Shown here: positions 47,199 to 58,770 of the stretch, in pieces | How positions within the stretch are numbered: position 1 is the stretch's first letter | How the letters are laid out: the number at the start of each line of letters is the position of its first letter | From: Epiperipatus broadwayi | Taxonomy: Eukaryota > Onychophora > Udeonychophora > Euonychophora > Peripatidae | DNA: 64,000 nucleotides | Direction: 5' to 3' | Assembly (NCBI GenBank): GCA_028023455.1 | Contig: JAQFVV010012396.1 | Span: 3,726,156-3,790,155 of the forward strand | The notes under the pieces: model-generated | What the model was told of the DNA's origin: nothing | The model's input: only the letters and a program-made list of their open reading frames with translations | The model's database searches: none | Program-made: the position numbers and the translations under genes

Positions 47199-50100
47199 AT
47201 CCCTTATATTTACAATTATGCTCCAGGTATAAGAATACCTGATATTTCAAATCTTAAATATTGCTAAAATAATTCCTTCAGATAAAGCTATATATATATA
47301 CACCCTAATCTTGTTCCAATTTTTCAATTATTTCACATCTTTGATTTTCTTTTATACCAGATATTTTGCTGCAACAATTTTTTACCATTCTTGAGACTTG
47401 AAAGTAAGGGGATAAAACATATACACACAAAAGGTTTGATTAAATAATAATAAATAAAATAATGAAATGTCTTTATTGGTTAAAAGTTCATTAGAAATTT
47501 GAGAATTGGAAATGACAGAGCTCAACTAGTAACCATGACCCTTGAATGCCAGAATCTGCCAAATTGATCATTAATAAGCAGGGGAAAAGAGAAAAAATAA
47601 ATAAATTATGATAAAAAAAATTATAAGAGAATCAATTAAATAAAGGCAAAATTAGTTGGAAAAAGTATATATAAAAAAGTTTGCATAGATAATATTAATG
47701 TTATTTAATATATGTTAAAATGATATTATCTGTATAAAATTGACAAATATATGTACTGTATGTTAAGAACAGCATATTATTTTACATAAACAAATAGTTT
47801 ACAATGTTTATTTCATATGTTAAAAAATTAAAGTTAATATCAATGCCATCTATTGAAAGCTTAAGTAAACAAGTGTTACTAAATAATAGTGTAATATAAG
47901 GTAGCATTTAAAATATTAGGGAAAACATTAAGCTGCTTGTGTTATTAGATTGTTGAAAATATAAAATTATTAAACAAGATATAAGATTCTATGAATGTGA
48001 CACAATGTAAAAATAAAAATAAAAAATGTGAAAAAACATGCTCAACCATCATGTTGGAGAGATCTTTGCCAATAGAGGACTACTTATAGCTACTTGCTTG
48101 AATTGTTTTTTTTAAAAAACTAGACATATTGAAACTGTTTATAAATTATTGTAAATAATTATATTATTATTATAAAGCTTTTGCTAAATTTATACTCTGT
48201 TATAAAGCTTATATGACTGTATTATTTTTACTTTATGTTGAAAAAGTAATATATCCTGATAATTTTGTTATGAATTACTAATTATAAAAAAAAAAGATAT
48301 TTATCATTACACTTAATGTATCCAATATATTATTTGAGATATATTCAAAAATGATCATTTTTTAATTATGTTTATATTATAGTTTATTAATAATATCTTA
48401 GTTTTTTTCATATATTAAAAGTTAAAATTGAATAAATTTGTAAGCTTTCAAATCGTATATAGAATTGGAATGAACATCTTTTCATGGTATCATGCAAAGC
48501 ATATTTGGGTTATTTTAAAGAAGGTTATTGGCCTCATGATATCATCATAGCATATTTGACTGGATGCATAACAGATAGATTAAAATTTGGGAATAGGGTT
48601 AGAAATTTTTTTTTTCTGTAAATATTTAAAAATTCTCTAAGTAAGTTCAACATTTTACAGGTAGCATGTCTATAATTAATTCAACTAGCCTTCAACTGTT
48701 ACCAATAAATGAGTAAGGTCTTTGAATGATATTGCTTTATAAAATTGTCTGTTGGCAAAATCATCATTTATGTTTGTAGGCATATACAATAGATGTTTTA
48801 AAATATAAAATCAGATTACTTTTTTAATACCACCAGCTGTTAATATGTTCCCCCCCCCTTTCTACTCAATAATTCTACAGCTTGTCATGAACACTAGCTA
48901 CAAAGATCATTGATTAACTTATCAGCTGTTATCATTAAAACGCGCTAAAGAAATAACAAATAGATTGCTCTTCTCTGACCTTCAATTGAACCTCCTTCAC
49001 CAATTTATCAGCCTTTTCCAACCTTTTACAGGAAATTAGATTTTTAGCATTAATCTTTCATGACCAACATCATTTATTTTAGTTGCTGTTTGACGAGTGA
49101 AAAAAAAAATACCAATATTTGTAAAATACATATTAAAATAAAAACCCAAATATCAGTCTTTGAGCTGATTAAATAAATACATATTCTGTTAAAAGTTGGA
49201 AATATTAACTTAAATTAGTTTAATTCTGGCTGTTTAAAGTGATTTGAAAACTACAAAACCATCAATTTCTTTCGAATACGCTCACACTCTTCCAGAAAAG
49301 AAATGTCAGGAGAATAATTAAAAGACAGTCTTGTTAAATTACAACTCTGAGCAGATTAAGTTTCAGTATAGTTAGCAAGCATTGTTAGCCAATTAATTAG
49401 TAATGAGCAAAGACAAAGAAATAATTATCGTTATATATATAAAAAAAACAATAGGCCGTCCCATAACGATTTCTATTAAAACATTGAGTAATTAAGAATA
49501 GTAAATTGTAATTTTACGGTGAACTTAAGAATGAATTTTTTGAAGAAAGCAGATCTCATAAACATTATAAAAATCATATTAAAAAAAACTGTAGTATTAT
49601 ATAAATGCGTTTTAGACTATTATATCATTTAACTTTAATTGTTAAATGTTTCTAAAAAAAATTAAACTTTTCAAAGATTTTTAACTGTTAATAATAACAG
49701 ACAGTTTAGTACATAATACTCTGAGATTATAAGTACAATATTAATTATTTTTATTGGAAGAATATAGCTGAGGAAAACTGCAATTTGGTAAAGGGTTGAA
49801 ACCCTTCAGAAAAAAGTTTGTCTCAGAAATTAAGCAGCCAAGAGATCAGCATATGATCTATGTGGATATATTTACATTTTATAGATTGATGTATATAGTT
49901 ATCATAAAAACTCATCTTTACAATAGAATGCCCACATTCATTTATAAATGGTTCATGTTATTGATAGCAAAGGAGTACAATAGATTTTTATAACATGTTA
50001 ATAACTATTTGACTGCTTTTCTAGTAAGAGAATGGTTTTGCAATACATACATCCAATAACCATTATGTTTATTTTCTTTTATTATTAAAGATAATATGAT

Positions 50101-50352
50101 ACTTTATCATAGTTTTATATCTATTAATTTTATTAATTTGCAATAAAGAAATTTTTTTGTTAAAATAAGTAATCAGACAAAAATAACTAAATTTCATAAT
50201 ATGCTTTAGATATGTGAATTTAGATCCTTAAACCAACTAGTAAAAATAAGTTAATGATTTATTGCTTAAGAATGCAAACACCAAAAATGATAGATTAAAC
50301 GTTAATTCAAAAATTTTCAGGTCTTTAGTCTGGTCATTCTATAATTTTACAG
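47199..50352. other. Gene-free AT-rich stretch
   Basis: No coding or RNA feature recognised. C run at 48851-48858. The frame 49796-49993 has no domain. Confidence 0.55.
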
Positions 50353-50652
50353 GATATGTTATAATATTTTAATTTGCGAAGCACAGATAGTTGAAAATTG
50401 AAATAAATTGAGATACTGCAGAATCTCACTGCACTCATTAAAATATGTATATGATAGCAAATCAGAATGTCATGATAGCCATCTAAACGACACTCAAATC
50501 CAAACATACAACAAAGATTTTACAAGAAAAGGGCAGTTAAGATAAGGTGGCTGCCCTTTTCTCATAAAATCTTTGTTTTGTGTTTGGATTTGACTGTCGT
50601 TTAGATGGCTATCATGACATTATGATTGGCTGTCGTATAGATATGTTATAAT
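50353..50652 (-). mobile_element. Hairpin-tail retroposon G (minus orientation)
   Basis: Arms 50443-50536 and 50551-50639 pair over about 85-90 bp with a 14-bp loop; ATGTCATGATAGCCATCTAA and its complement sit in the middle of the arms. A perfect 13-bp direct repeat, GATATGTTATAAT, lies at 50353-50365 and 50640-50652. The hairpin is flush with the right copy and a 77-bp unpaired tail (50366-50442) separates it from the left copy, so the element is inserted on the minus strand. Read in that sense the tail carries TGTGCTT (50385-50379), 20 nt from its end, as in elements B and C. Confidence 0.82.
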
Positions 50653-51775
50653 TAATATGGATCAAACATAATTATAATCAATTTATAACTAATAACCTGG
50701 TAAATAATAATAACATCAATAAAGAAGCAAGCTTTATGATGGTCAATTAAAGATAAAGATTATTGAAAATAATGAGAAACAAACTGCATAAGTGGCACTA
50801 TTGTTTTATTATAAATTATATAACTCCTCTGTATTATCCTTCTGAGTTTTATGTAGAGGAATATGATATGTTTAAATAAAAGTACCTTTAAAACTGTTCA
50901 AATATTTTATAATTATTCTATTATTATATACTATTAGAAATAATCCCTAGTAATTATACAAATAGCAATTTCACAAAATAGACTATCATTTGTTTTTAAG
51001 TTGCTCAAAAACATTTAGTATTGTTATGATGCAGTCTATTCATCTCATTGCTGGTATTGCATTTTTCTTTTATGATGTGCATTAGTATTAAGCATTTTTT
51101 AATGAAATCATTATATGACTCAAATAGGAAAATATCATGTTATTAATACTTCACTTAAAAGTTTCATATCTAATTGATTTAGGTAGCCACTTGTTCATTT
51201 TTACTGCCACCAATGAAATTCTCAGAAGTCTTTAAAACACCATGTTCAAACACATTAATATTTTTTTTCTTTTTTTTTAATGCACAGTTTTCAAATTCAT
51301 GGACAGTTATAAAAAAATATAAAATTTCAAGCTATTTTCAAAAATAAATATATACATCTAACATTTTTAGATGCTAATAATAATTTCTTGTTGCATTATT
51401 AATATTATTATCTGGTAATGATCAAGTTTTTTTAACATTTTATTTAAAGATAATTCTTCAGTTATAGAACTAAACAAAGACATTTCAATTTTGTAATTTA
51501 AAATGTAAGATAAAGATATGGATCATAACAAGGATTTGAAAACATGGTATTTGTCTTAGATATATAATGTTTGAAAATTCCAATTTGCTATTAAGATTAT
51601 ATGAGTTACTAAAACTTAAGCATTATAGATAACATTTAATGATCTTTTTTCCCATATGCTTTTTATTTGTCTTTTGAGAGAACTTTGAATATGAAAAGTA
51701 AGCTTAGTTTTCAAAAATACAAAGAAAATCATTAACATTACAAAGGTTTCAAAATATTAATCTCTTTACAATGAG

Positions 51776-51780
<5 letters not shown>
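50653..51780. other. Gene-free AT-rich stretch
   Basis: No supportable feature. Confidence 0.6.
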
Positions 51781-51829
<49 letters not shown>

Positions 51830-51831
51830 TA

Positions 51832-51871
<40 letters not shown>

Positions 51872-51880
51872 TAATACATA
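51781..51880. repeat. (TA)n palindrome with unique arms
   Basis: (TA)n at 51781-51823, then ATGTATTAATGTGTGTATA, a second (TA)n, and TATACACATTAATACATA (to about 51880). The two unique blocks are inverted copies, so the whole can extrude as a cruciform. Confidence 0.85.
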
Positions 51881-52517
51881 CAGATTAAACTGACAATGTA
51901 AAACTGTTCAGTAGTTAAATAAGGTGTTACAATGAGAACTATAATAAAAAGATCAATCATTTTCTCATAATTCATCAAAATAAGCTATTAGAATTTTTTT
52001 TTCTTTCACTATATTTTTTTTCAGATTCTTCCTTTATAGTAAAACTATATTCATTAGCTTTATCCAAAAATAGTAAAAACATACAAGTGAAGGGTCTACC
52101 TAAATTAATAAATGGAATTTAAGTTATTTGTATCAAATTTGCAATAAATATATTTTTGAATTATATGAAATTACATATTATGTTTGATTCAGCAATGCAT
52201 ATCACAACGTTTCTCAAATTATTTTCTATTTTTTTATGTGATTATTGTATGATATATCATAATAATAGTAAATTTATTTCAGTTATGATTTCCTTTTGAT
52301 AACAGTTTTACCAAATGACTCTATCACAGTGGTGACTTTTGAAACAAAACCTTAATCCTTATTAAGATAACAGTTGAATCAATTTTTAAAAAAGATACAA
52401 ATGTAAAAGTTTCATTTGAAAAATAAACACTCTAAAACTCTATCTGCAATGGGAGTTACTTAAATATTCAAATTATATATTTTTATTTAAAACGTCATGA
52501 ATCTACCATACAATTTT
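51881..52517. other. Gene-free AT-rich stretch
   Basis: No supportable feature. Confidence 0.6.
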
Positions 52518-52693
52518 TAAATTATATTTTCTCCTTAGGGAATGTTTCCACATTAGTTACCTATCATTATACTAATTAAATATATGGATAGTGTCATCTA
52601 TTAAATAACTTGTAAATCATATTTCCTTCTCAGTAATGTTTTCACATCAGTTATTTATTTCCATATTAATTAAATACATGGAAAGTGAGATTA
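52518..52693 (+). repeat. Diverged tandem duplication, period about 97 bp
   Basis: Unit 1 (52518-52601) and unit 2 (52614-52693) share, in order, AAATYATATTT, TTTCCACATTAGTTA / TTTTCACATCAGTTA, and ATTAATTAAATACATGGAAAG or its variant. Confidence 0.75.
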
Positions 52694-55519
52694 ATTTTTA
52701 TCAAGTTTCAAAGTTTAACTAAGTTATAATTATTAAAAAATAAAGTATAGAAGTATATAAAAATATTTAATTATATTAAATAATAATATATAATTACTTC
52801 TTTATCATACTATTAATCAGAGGATACTGTGAGATAATTAAATTTAATATTCAAATATTCACTTATACATAGATTCATTTATATTTGGTTTGAAAATTTA
52901 ATAATAAAATTTAAAAAAAAATCTAAATTTTCTTCTGCTATAATTATTTCATTAATATTTGCAAGATTAATTCATTCATCAAAGTTCTTGACTGTTAGGT
53001 ATCTATTCTACTCATTCAAATATTTATTTAATCTTCACCTCTAATAAAGATTGGTTATTAATAGAATATAAGAAAACAATAAAAAAAATTCTATACCAAA
53101 GCAGTAGTGACTGGGTCTAATATCTCTTACTATTTTATTGCATTCAATTTTATAAATTTTTGAAGATTTTTTCCACATTTTGGAAATAGTAAAATATTTG
53201 GTTATTAAGTTGAAGAATAAACGATTCCTTATATATAATAATAGTTTATGGCATTTTTTAAAATTTAAAATAGTTCTGGATATCAGCCATCAGTTAGTTA
53301 TATGAACCTATAAATAACTATAGATGTTATGATTTCTTCATCAGTTTGTAAATATTTGAAAAATGAATTTGGAAGGCATTGTTAAATTTATAATTTTCTT
53401 ATGAACCTCATTCTGTTTTGTGATAAGCAAAAATAGTCTTTCTAGTAGTTTTTCATTGCATCACTTTTACTCTAGTCTCATTTAATTTTAATCTCTCCAA
53501 ATAAATATTTCATTATAAAATAATTTTTGTAGCTATTCATTTATGTCCAACTATTGATAAACTTTACATACACTTCTAAAACATCCATGATATTTTCTTC
53601 TGTTAGATATGATCTGCATTTCTTAAATAATCTAAATCTTTAAAATAATATTTAGGTTTGAAAAAAATATGTTTAGATTTGTTTTCCTATCATAAAAAAA
53701 TAGCAGTTTACTCTACTGCCAGCTTGAATGATTAATGATTAATAGAAATTAGTAGAGCATTTAAATTCACATCCCAAGAACCAGTTTCTGGCTTTTATAT
53801 TTATTAGCAAGACTTGGAATTTAAAGCAAGAAGTAGTGAAAATATATATCTAACAACCATCTTTAACTTCATTTACTACTCAAACTAAAAACCAAATCAA
53901 ATTATTTTAAGGTTTTCAACACAAGCTAACTTGCCTAAGTAATTATATAGATCTAATTACAAATTAGTAACTATATATTTTAGTAACTATAATTTTTTAT
54001 TAATTCTATGCATTTTTTCTTCTGGTTAATACTTTATTATCTTCTAATGATTACTCATGCTTTCTATAGATGACACTAGAGTAGAAAACTGCTAATATTT
54101 TATCTCCAAATAATTTAATGATGTGTTGTTATTATTAATATTCCTATGGGTATAAAAGTGATTACAATTAATAAAAAGCTATGAATATTAAAACAGCTAG
54201 TTATATGGAGTCAGATATACTTACTAATCTGTCAGATTAGTTTGTGTTTCAAATTTTAGTGTAGTTTTAATTTTGAGTTTGAGTTGAAATTGTAAAATGG
54301 AGTTAAAGTCATTTCTAGATATGGAACTGTATTACTCCCAATTTAAAATCCCAAGCTTTACTGATAAAAATGAGTAATTGGTTTGAGAATGGTGGTTTAA
54401 TGATATTATTAAAGATGACACTAGAATAGAGACCTGTTCTTGTTTTGTTACATGTTGTGTATTTTAAATAATTAAATAATTTATTATTATTGATTTTGTC
54501 TATATTAAAAAATTAGTTAAACTTATGAATTAAATAAATCTTTAAATTTTAAGATGATATTCTTATCCATTTTCATTTTAATCTTTTTGTTACTGATTTC
54601 TACTAAGTCATTTCTTCACAATAAACTGTGAATAAGAGTTTGATCCATCCAAAAATTTATATTTAACCATATAACTTTTCCAAGTACAATGTGTGATTTA
54701 ACTTTTAAAATATTTTTTCTGTAAATATTGAAAGAATTTAATTCCCATTTTTCTCTTAAAAATTTTATTTAAAAAAAGACTTATTTTTATAATCAGATTG
54801 TTTACGTTAACTTAATTATGATTAATTTTTTTTCATATTGCTATTCTTTAATGGCAGAAAATCTTTTTATCCTTCCTCTTTGTTATTTTTTGTGAGAAAG
54901 TAATCTTCACTTAGAATTTAAAAAAAACGTGTTCTTTCTCAAATAATTATTACACTTTTTCTCAAAACTATGTTATATATTTTATTGTTGTTTTTTTTTT
55001 TTTTTAAAATATTTTTGTATTAATGCATTTCATTTTAAAATTAAATTTTACTATGGGTTTGCATAAAAAATGCTGAAAATATCTGTATTGTACACATATA
55101 TTTTAGCAGAGTGTAGCTAGCTACAAGACCATCAGATATAATAATCTAGAAACAATTAATATTTTATAAACAATAAATGCACAGTAGAAAAGTAATTAAG
55201 TTTATTTCATAATTGCAAGTATGAGAGTACTCTAATACAATTATTTTGTGTGTACATATATATATATAAGACAAAAGAAAAAAATATATAATTAATAATT
55301 GAAAATAAAAAAAAATAAAATAAAACAGATTCAAAACAAATCAAAACTATCAAAAATTACTAACTAAGCAAGGAAATTATTAAGTTATTTAAATTTCATA
55401 TATAAACATAGTTTGTTTTAAAACAAATTTGGATTAGCAAAAAGGGAATATTTTTCTTATTTTTATTTGTTTTCTATTTTTATATTTACATTTATTGTAA
55501 TATATAGGGCATATGAGCA
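52694..55519. other. Gene-free AT-rich stretch
   Basis: No coding or repeat feature supported. TTCTTCATCAG occurs near 53335-53345 without further hammerhead-like context. Confidence 0.55.
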
Positions 55520-55730
55520 CAGACTTTTACATGACCCACCACTCTCACTCTATCTCATAACACTGATACACTTGAAAGCATATATGTCGAAAACATAAAT
55601 AATCAACAATAAACATATTTCATCCTAAACCAGCAATCATCAGTTGGTCCAGATATATTAAGATAGCCGATCTTCATACTTTAATGGACAGACTTCAATC
55701 CACTCCACACTCCAACTCTTCAACTGTCCA
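55520..55730 (+). repeat. Dispersed repeat copy 2
   Basis: Counterpart of 46867-47198 without the long (AT)n. The shared end is CTCCAACTCTTCAACTGTCC versus CTCCAACTCTTCAGCCATCC. No coding capacity; family not identified. Confidence 0.75.
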
Positions 55731-56744
55731 TCCAATTGAAAATCTGATGATAGAATGCTCAAAGGCCACCCTAAGGCCAAGATTCTTGTAACATCTATGT
55801 TAACCTAAAGTCAATTTGACCCCTCATATATAGGACATAATCTATTTAATACATATCCATTATAATAAATGTTTATTAATAAATGTGCCATTGATAAAGT
55901 GTTAATGGAGATGGCTAAACCATGATATCGAAATATATTAAGATAAAATTTGGATGGAATCAACACATGTGACAACCTATAAAAAGACTGTGGTAGTATC
56001 TTTAATTATCAGAAGACATTTTGTTCACAGAGAAAGCAGACTGAAAAAATTTTGCTGTGAAAGTCATTGTCAGATAGCACACTATTCTCTACAGCATGCC
56101 CTGATGAAGTTCATTTCATGAATATATGTATGAAAATAGAGATATATTGTTAATAGTTATACAATTATTTAAATACATGATGGCTTCATACAAATGTGAT
56201 TTAAATTTTATCAGAATAACTTGTTAAAAACTCCAGTAGTCAATCTCTTGGTTGCCATGGTTGTTCCATAGAAAACAAGTTAACATTATCAATTTTGAGT
56301 TTGAAAAACAACCTTAACACAGAAAGGAACATAATTATCATATTTTGAAGACTATTGTTATTTTGTTCATCTAGTTTATAAATGAGAAAGTATTACTCCA
56401 ACCTGATTCTATCTATATAGGCGCACAACAAGAATGAAGAGAAGAAAAGTTCCTAAAGCTTGCCGATTAAACAATCCAAAACTTTGAGTAATAAACTGAT
56501 TTATTCACCTACCAAACAGTGAATAACTATTCTAATAAATCAATGGGTTAACTTTTATATTTTCTACCAAGTCAAGAAGTACTTATAGGATTAATTAGTG
56601 AACTAAATTGAAACTAATTCATTGACAAAATGGAAACAAATAAATAATATCAATAATTATTATAGTTAAATCAATATCGAAAAAAATAAAGTGTTACCTT
56701 TTTATATATACGATAAAACGATTATATATATATATTCTCTTGTA
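55731..56744. other. No gene; possible small repeat near 56000-56130
   Basis: At 56099-56105 the plus strand reads CTGATGA followed by a TTCAT/ATGAA stem and, 9 nt on, GAAA, loosely like the hammerhead-core fragments elsewhere. The remainder has no supportable feature. Confidence 0.35.
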
Positions 56745-56799
56745 TATATATATATATATATATATATATTCTCTTGTATATATATATATATATATATAT
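56745..56799. repeat. (TA)n with repeated ATTCTCTTG interruption
   Basis: The unit (TA)n-TTCTCTTG occurs twice (about 56734-56742 and 56769-56777) with TA runs between and after. Confidence 0.85.
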
Positions 56800-57683
56800 G
56801 ACTACTTACTTTTATTAATTAACATTTATTTAACTATTTAATTTATAGTTAATACTAATCTACTTAATCTGAAAATAATGTGTTTATTTTTCCCAGAGAT
56901 GTACATTTGTTTTATAAAATATTATTTATTATTATACATGAGTTAAATATTGGTGAGACATCTGGATTAATATATTTTAAAAAAAAAAAACTAACAGTAG
57001 ATAATATAATTTATTCATTAAAGTTAAAAAGTTAATGTACATTTCTTATCAATGGTTATATTATTCATCATGGGATATAATATATTGTTTAAAAAGATGT
57101 GTAGGTACATTTCATTTATTGTCATTATGTGGAATGAAACTGTTGTCGAATGTTATATAATTTTACCTTTGTTCACTTTCAATTATGCATTTCATCATTT
57201 TTATCAGAAATTTAAACAAGTAGAACAATATTGTAAATGAATATCATGAACCCCAGGCTACTGTTTGCTGCTGACAAGATGGCCACTAAATGGATCTAAA
57301 TTCAAACCTGGGTTGCTAGTGGAATCATTATGTGTATTAAATAATGTGACCAGCCCAAACTAATAAATATTCCAATAATCTCTTTTTTTTTCCAATAAAA
57401 TACTTTATTGTACTAAAATAGATTACATGAATTTTTCAATGTTTTTTTTTTTTTAGCATTACAATGGCATGATAGGTCATGTTGTTGTTCTCCAGAATTG
57501 CATACTTCATGCTATTTGTTAAATTTTAATACTCTCATTTATAATAAATTATATCCATATGATGAGCAGGAAATATTATTGTTGTGGGGAGTCAACATTT
57601 TCAGCAATAGGTTTTTGAATTGATAATTTCATTCAGTATACTCATTTTATATTATGATTGAGTTAATAAGTGTGGCAAATAAT

Positions 57684-57696
<13 letters not shown>
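56800..57696. other. Gene-free AT-rich stretch
   Basis: The frame 57052-57240 lacks a domain. AACCTGGGTTGCTAG near 57306 sits in a short, less AT-rich piece (57245-57330) that may be old repeat. Confidence 0.45.

Positions 57697-57757
<61 letters not shown>
57697..57757. repeat. (TA)n microsatellite
   Basis: About 30 TA units. The open frame 57670-57936 with an Ile-Tyr run reads through it and is not a gene. Confidence 0.95.
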
Positions 57758-57759
<2 letters not shown>

Positions 57760-58681
57760 TCCCAATATATATGGTGCTGCATTCTCTACCATATTGATCA
57801 TCCTGTTACATATTATTGCCCCAATGTGGCCCAATCAAATCATCCCATATGTTATCCTCTTACAATATATATTAAAATGTATATTATACAAAGTTTACTA
57901 CTAACTGTGATTTTCAATACCCACATCAAAGTTTGAACAAAAGATATAGAAATGACAACTTATTGTAGTGTACATTATTTGGAATCTTTGTGAATTTTAA
58001 ATTTATTATTTATGATTACAAAATAATTTTAAAATAGCTGTTGTAAAAATTATGATTGTATGCATATATATTATATTAATTAGCAGAAAGTTATTAAAAC
58101 ACATTGTTATTCATTAATTATTACTAAAACTAATTCTTAATTAATTCACATATTTTTTTATTTACTTTGATTTCTAGTAATTAAAACTTAATGAATAATT
58201 TTCTAAAATTAATTTTATAAAGAATGAATACTTTAATGAATAAATTAGTCAAAGTAAATATAAACTTGAAATAAAGTAGAAAAACTTTTATTCTAGTATA
58301 ATTTATACACTACTTTTATTTTTTTCTCCAGTGGAAGCTAAAGTATTAAAGCATATACAATAATTCTAACATTACCGAAGGTAGTCTGCAAAAATGTTTT
58401 TTAATAAAACGATTTTAAAAACTGCAGAAGATATGAAAAACAAAATCACCTTATATTGTTATGATTAGACTTTGGTCTGCCCATTTGAAGTTTAACTACT
58501 GATAGTAATAAGATTTGTTCAGATAGCTGAGAATATATAAAGTAAGCTTAAAATTTCTTCCCAGTAATCAGACTATAATAAATCTTTTTGCATACTTTTA
58601 TCAATGAAAGAGCATTTGGAAATATTTTTGGAAACCCCCTTAATTTAATAAGAGAACCATTCTCAACACTTTTCAAAGTCA
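57758..58681. other. Gene-free AT-rich stretch
   Basis: No supportable feature. Confidence 0.5.
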
Positions 58682-58770
58682 TGTGTAGTTTAATGCAATG
58701 GTAGAGGTTAGATTCTGGAACTCAAAATCCATGGATGACAACATAACTCTCTCATTTTCACAGGTTAAAC
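58682..58770 (+). repeat. tRNA-derived SINE remnant (possible)
   Basis: GTAGTTTAATGCAATGGTAG is A-box-like and GGAACTCAAAATCC is B-box-like, similar in layout to the candidate at 11919. Not a functional tRNA. Confidence 0.35.

Noticed and set aside
46858-47232. 124-codon open frame with a long Ile-Tyr repeat
   Set aside because: It is an (AT)n tract inside a dispersed repeat that also occurs at 55520-55730 without the frame.
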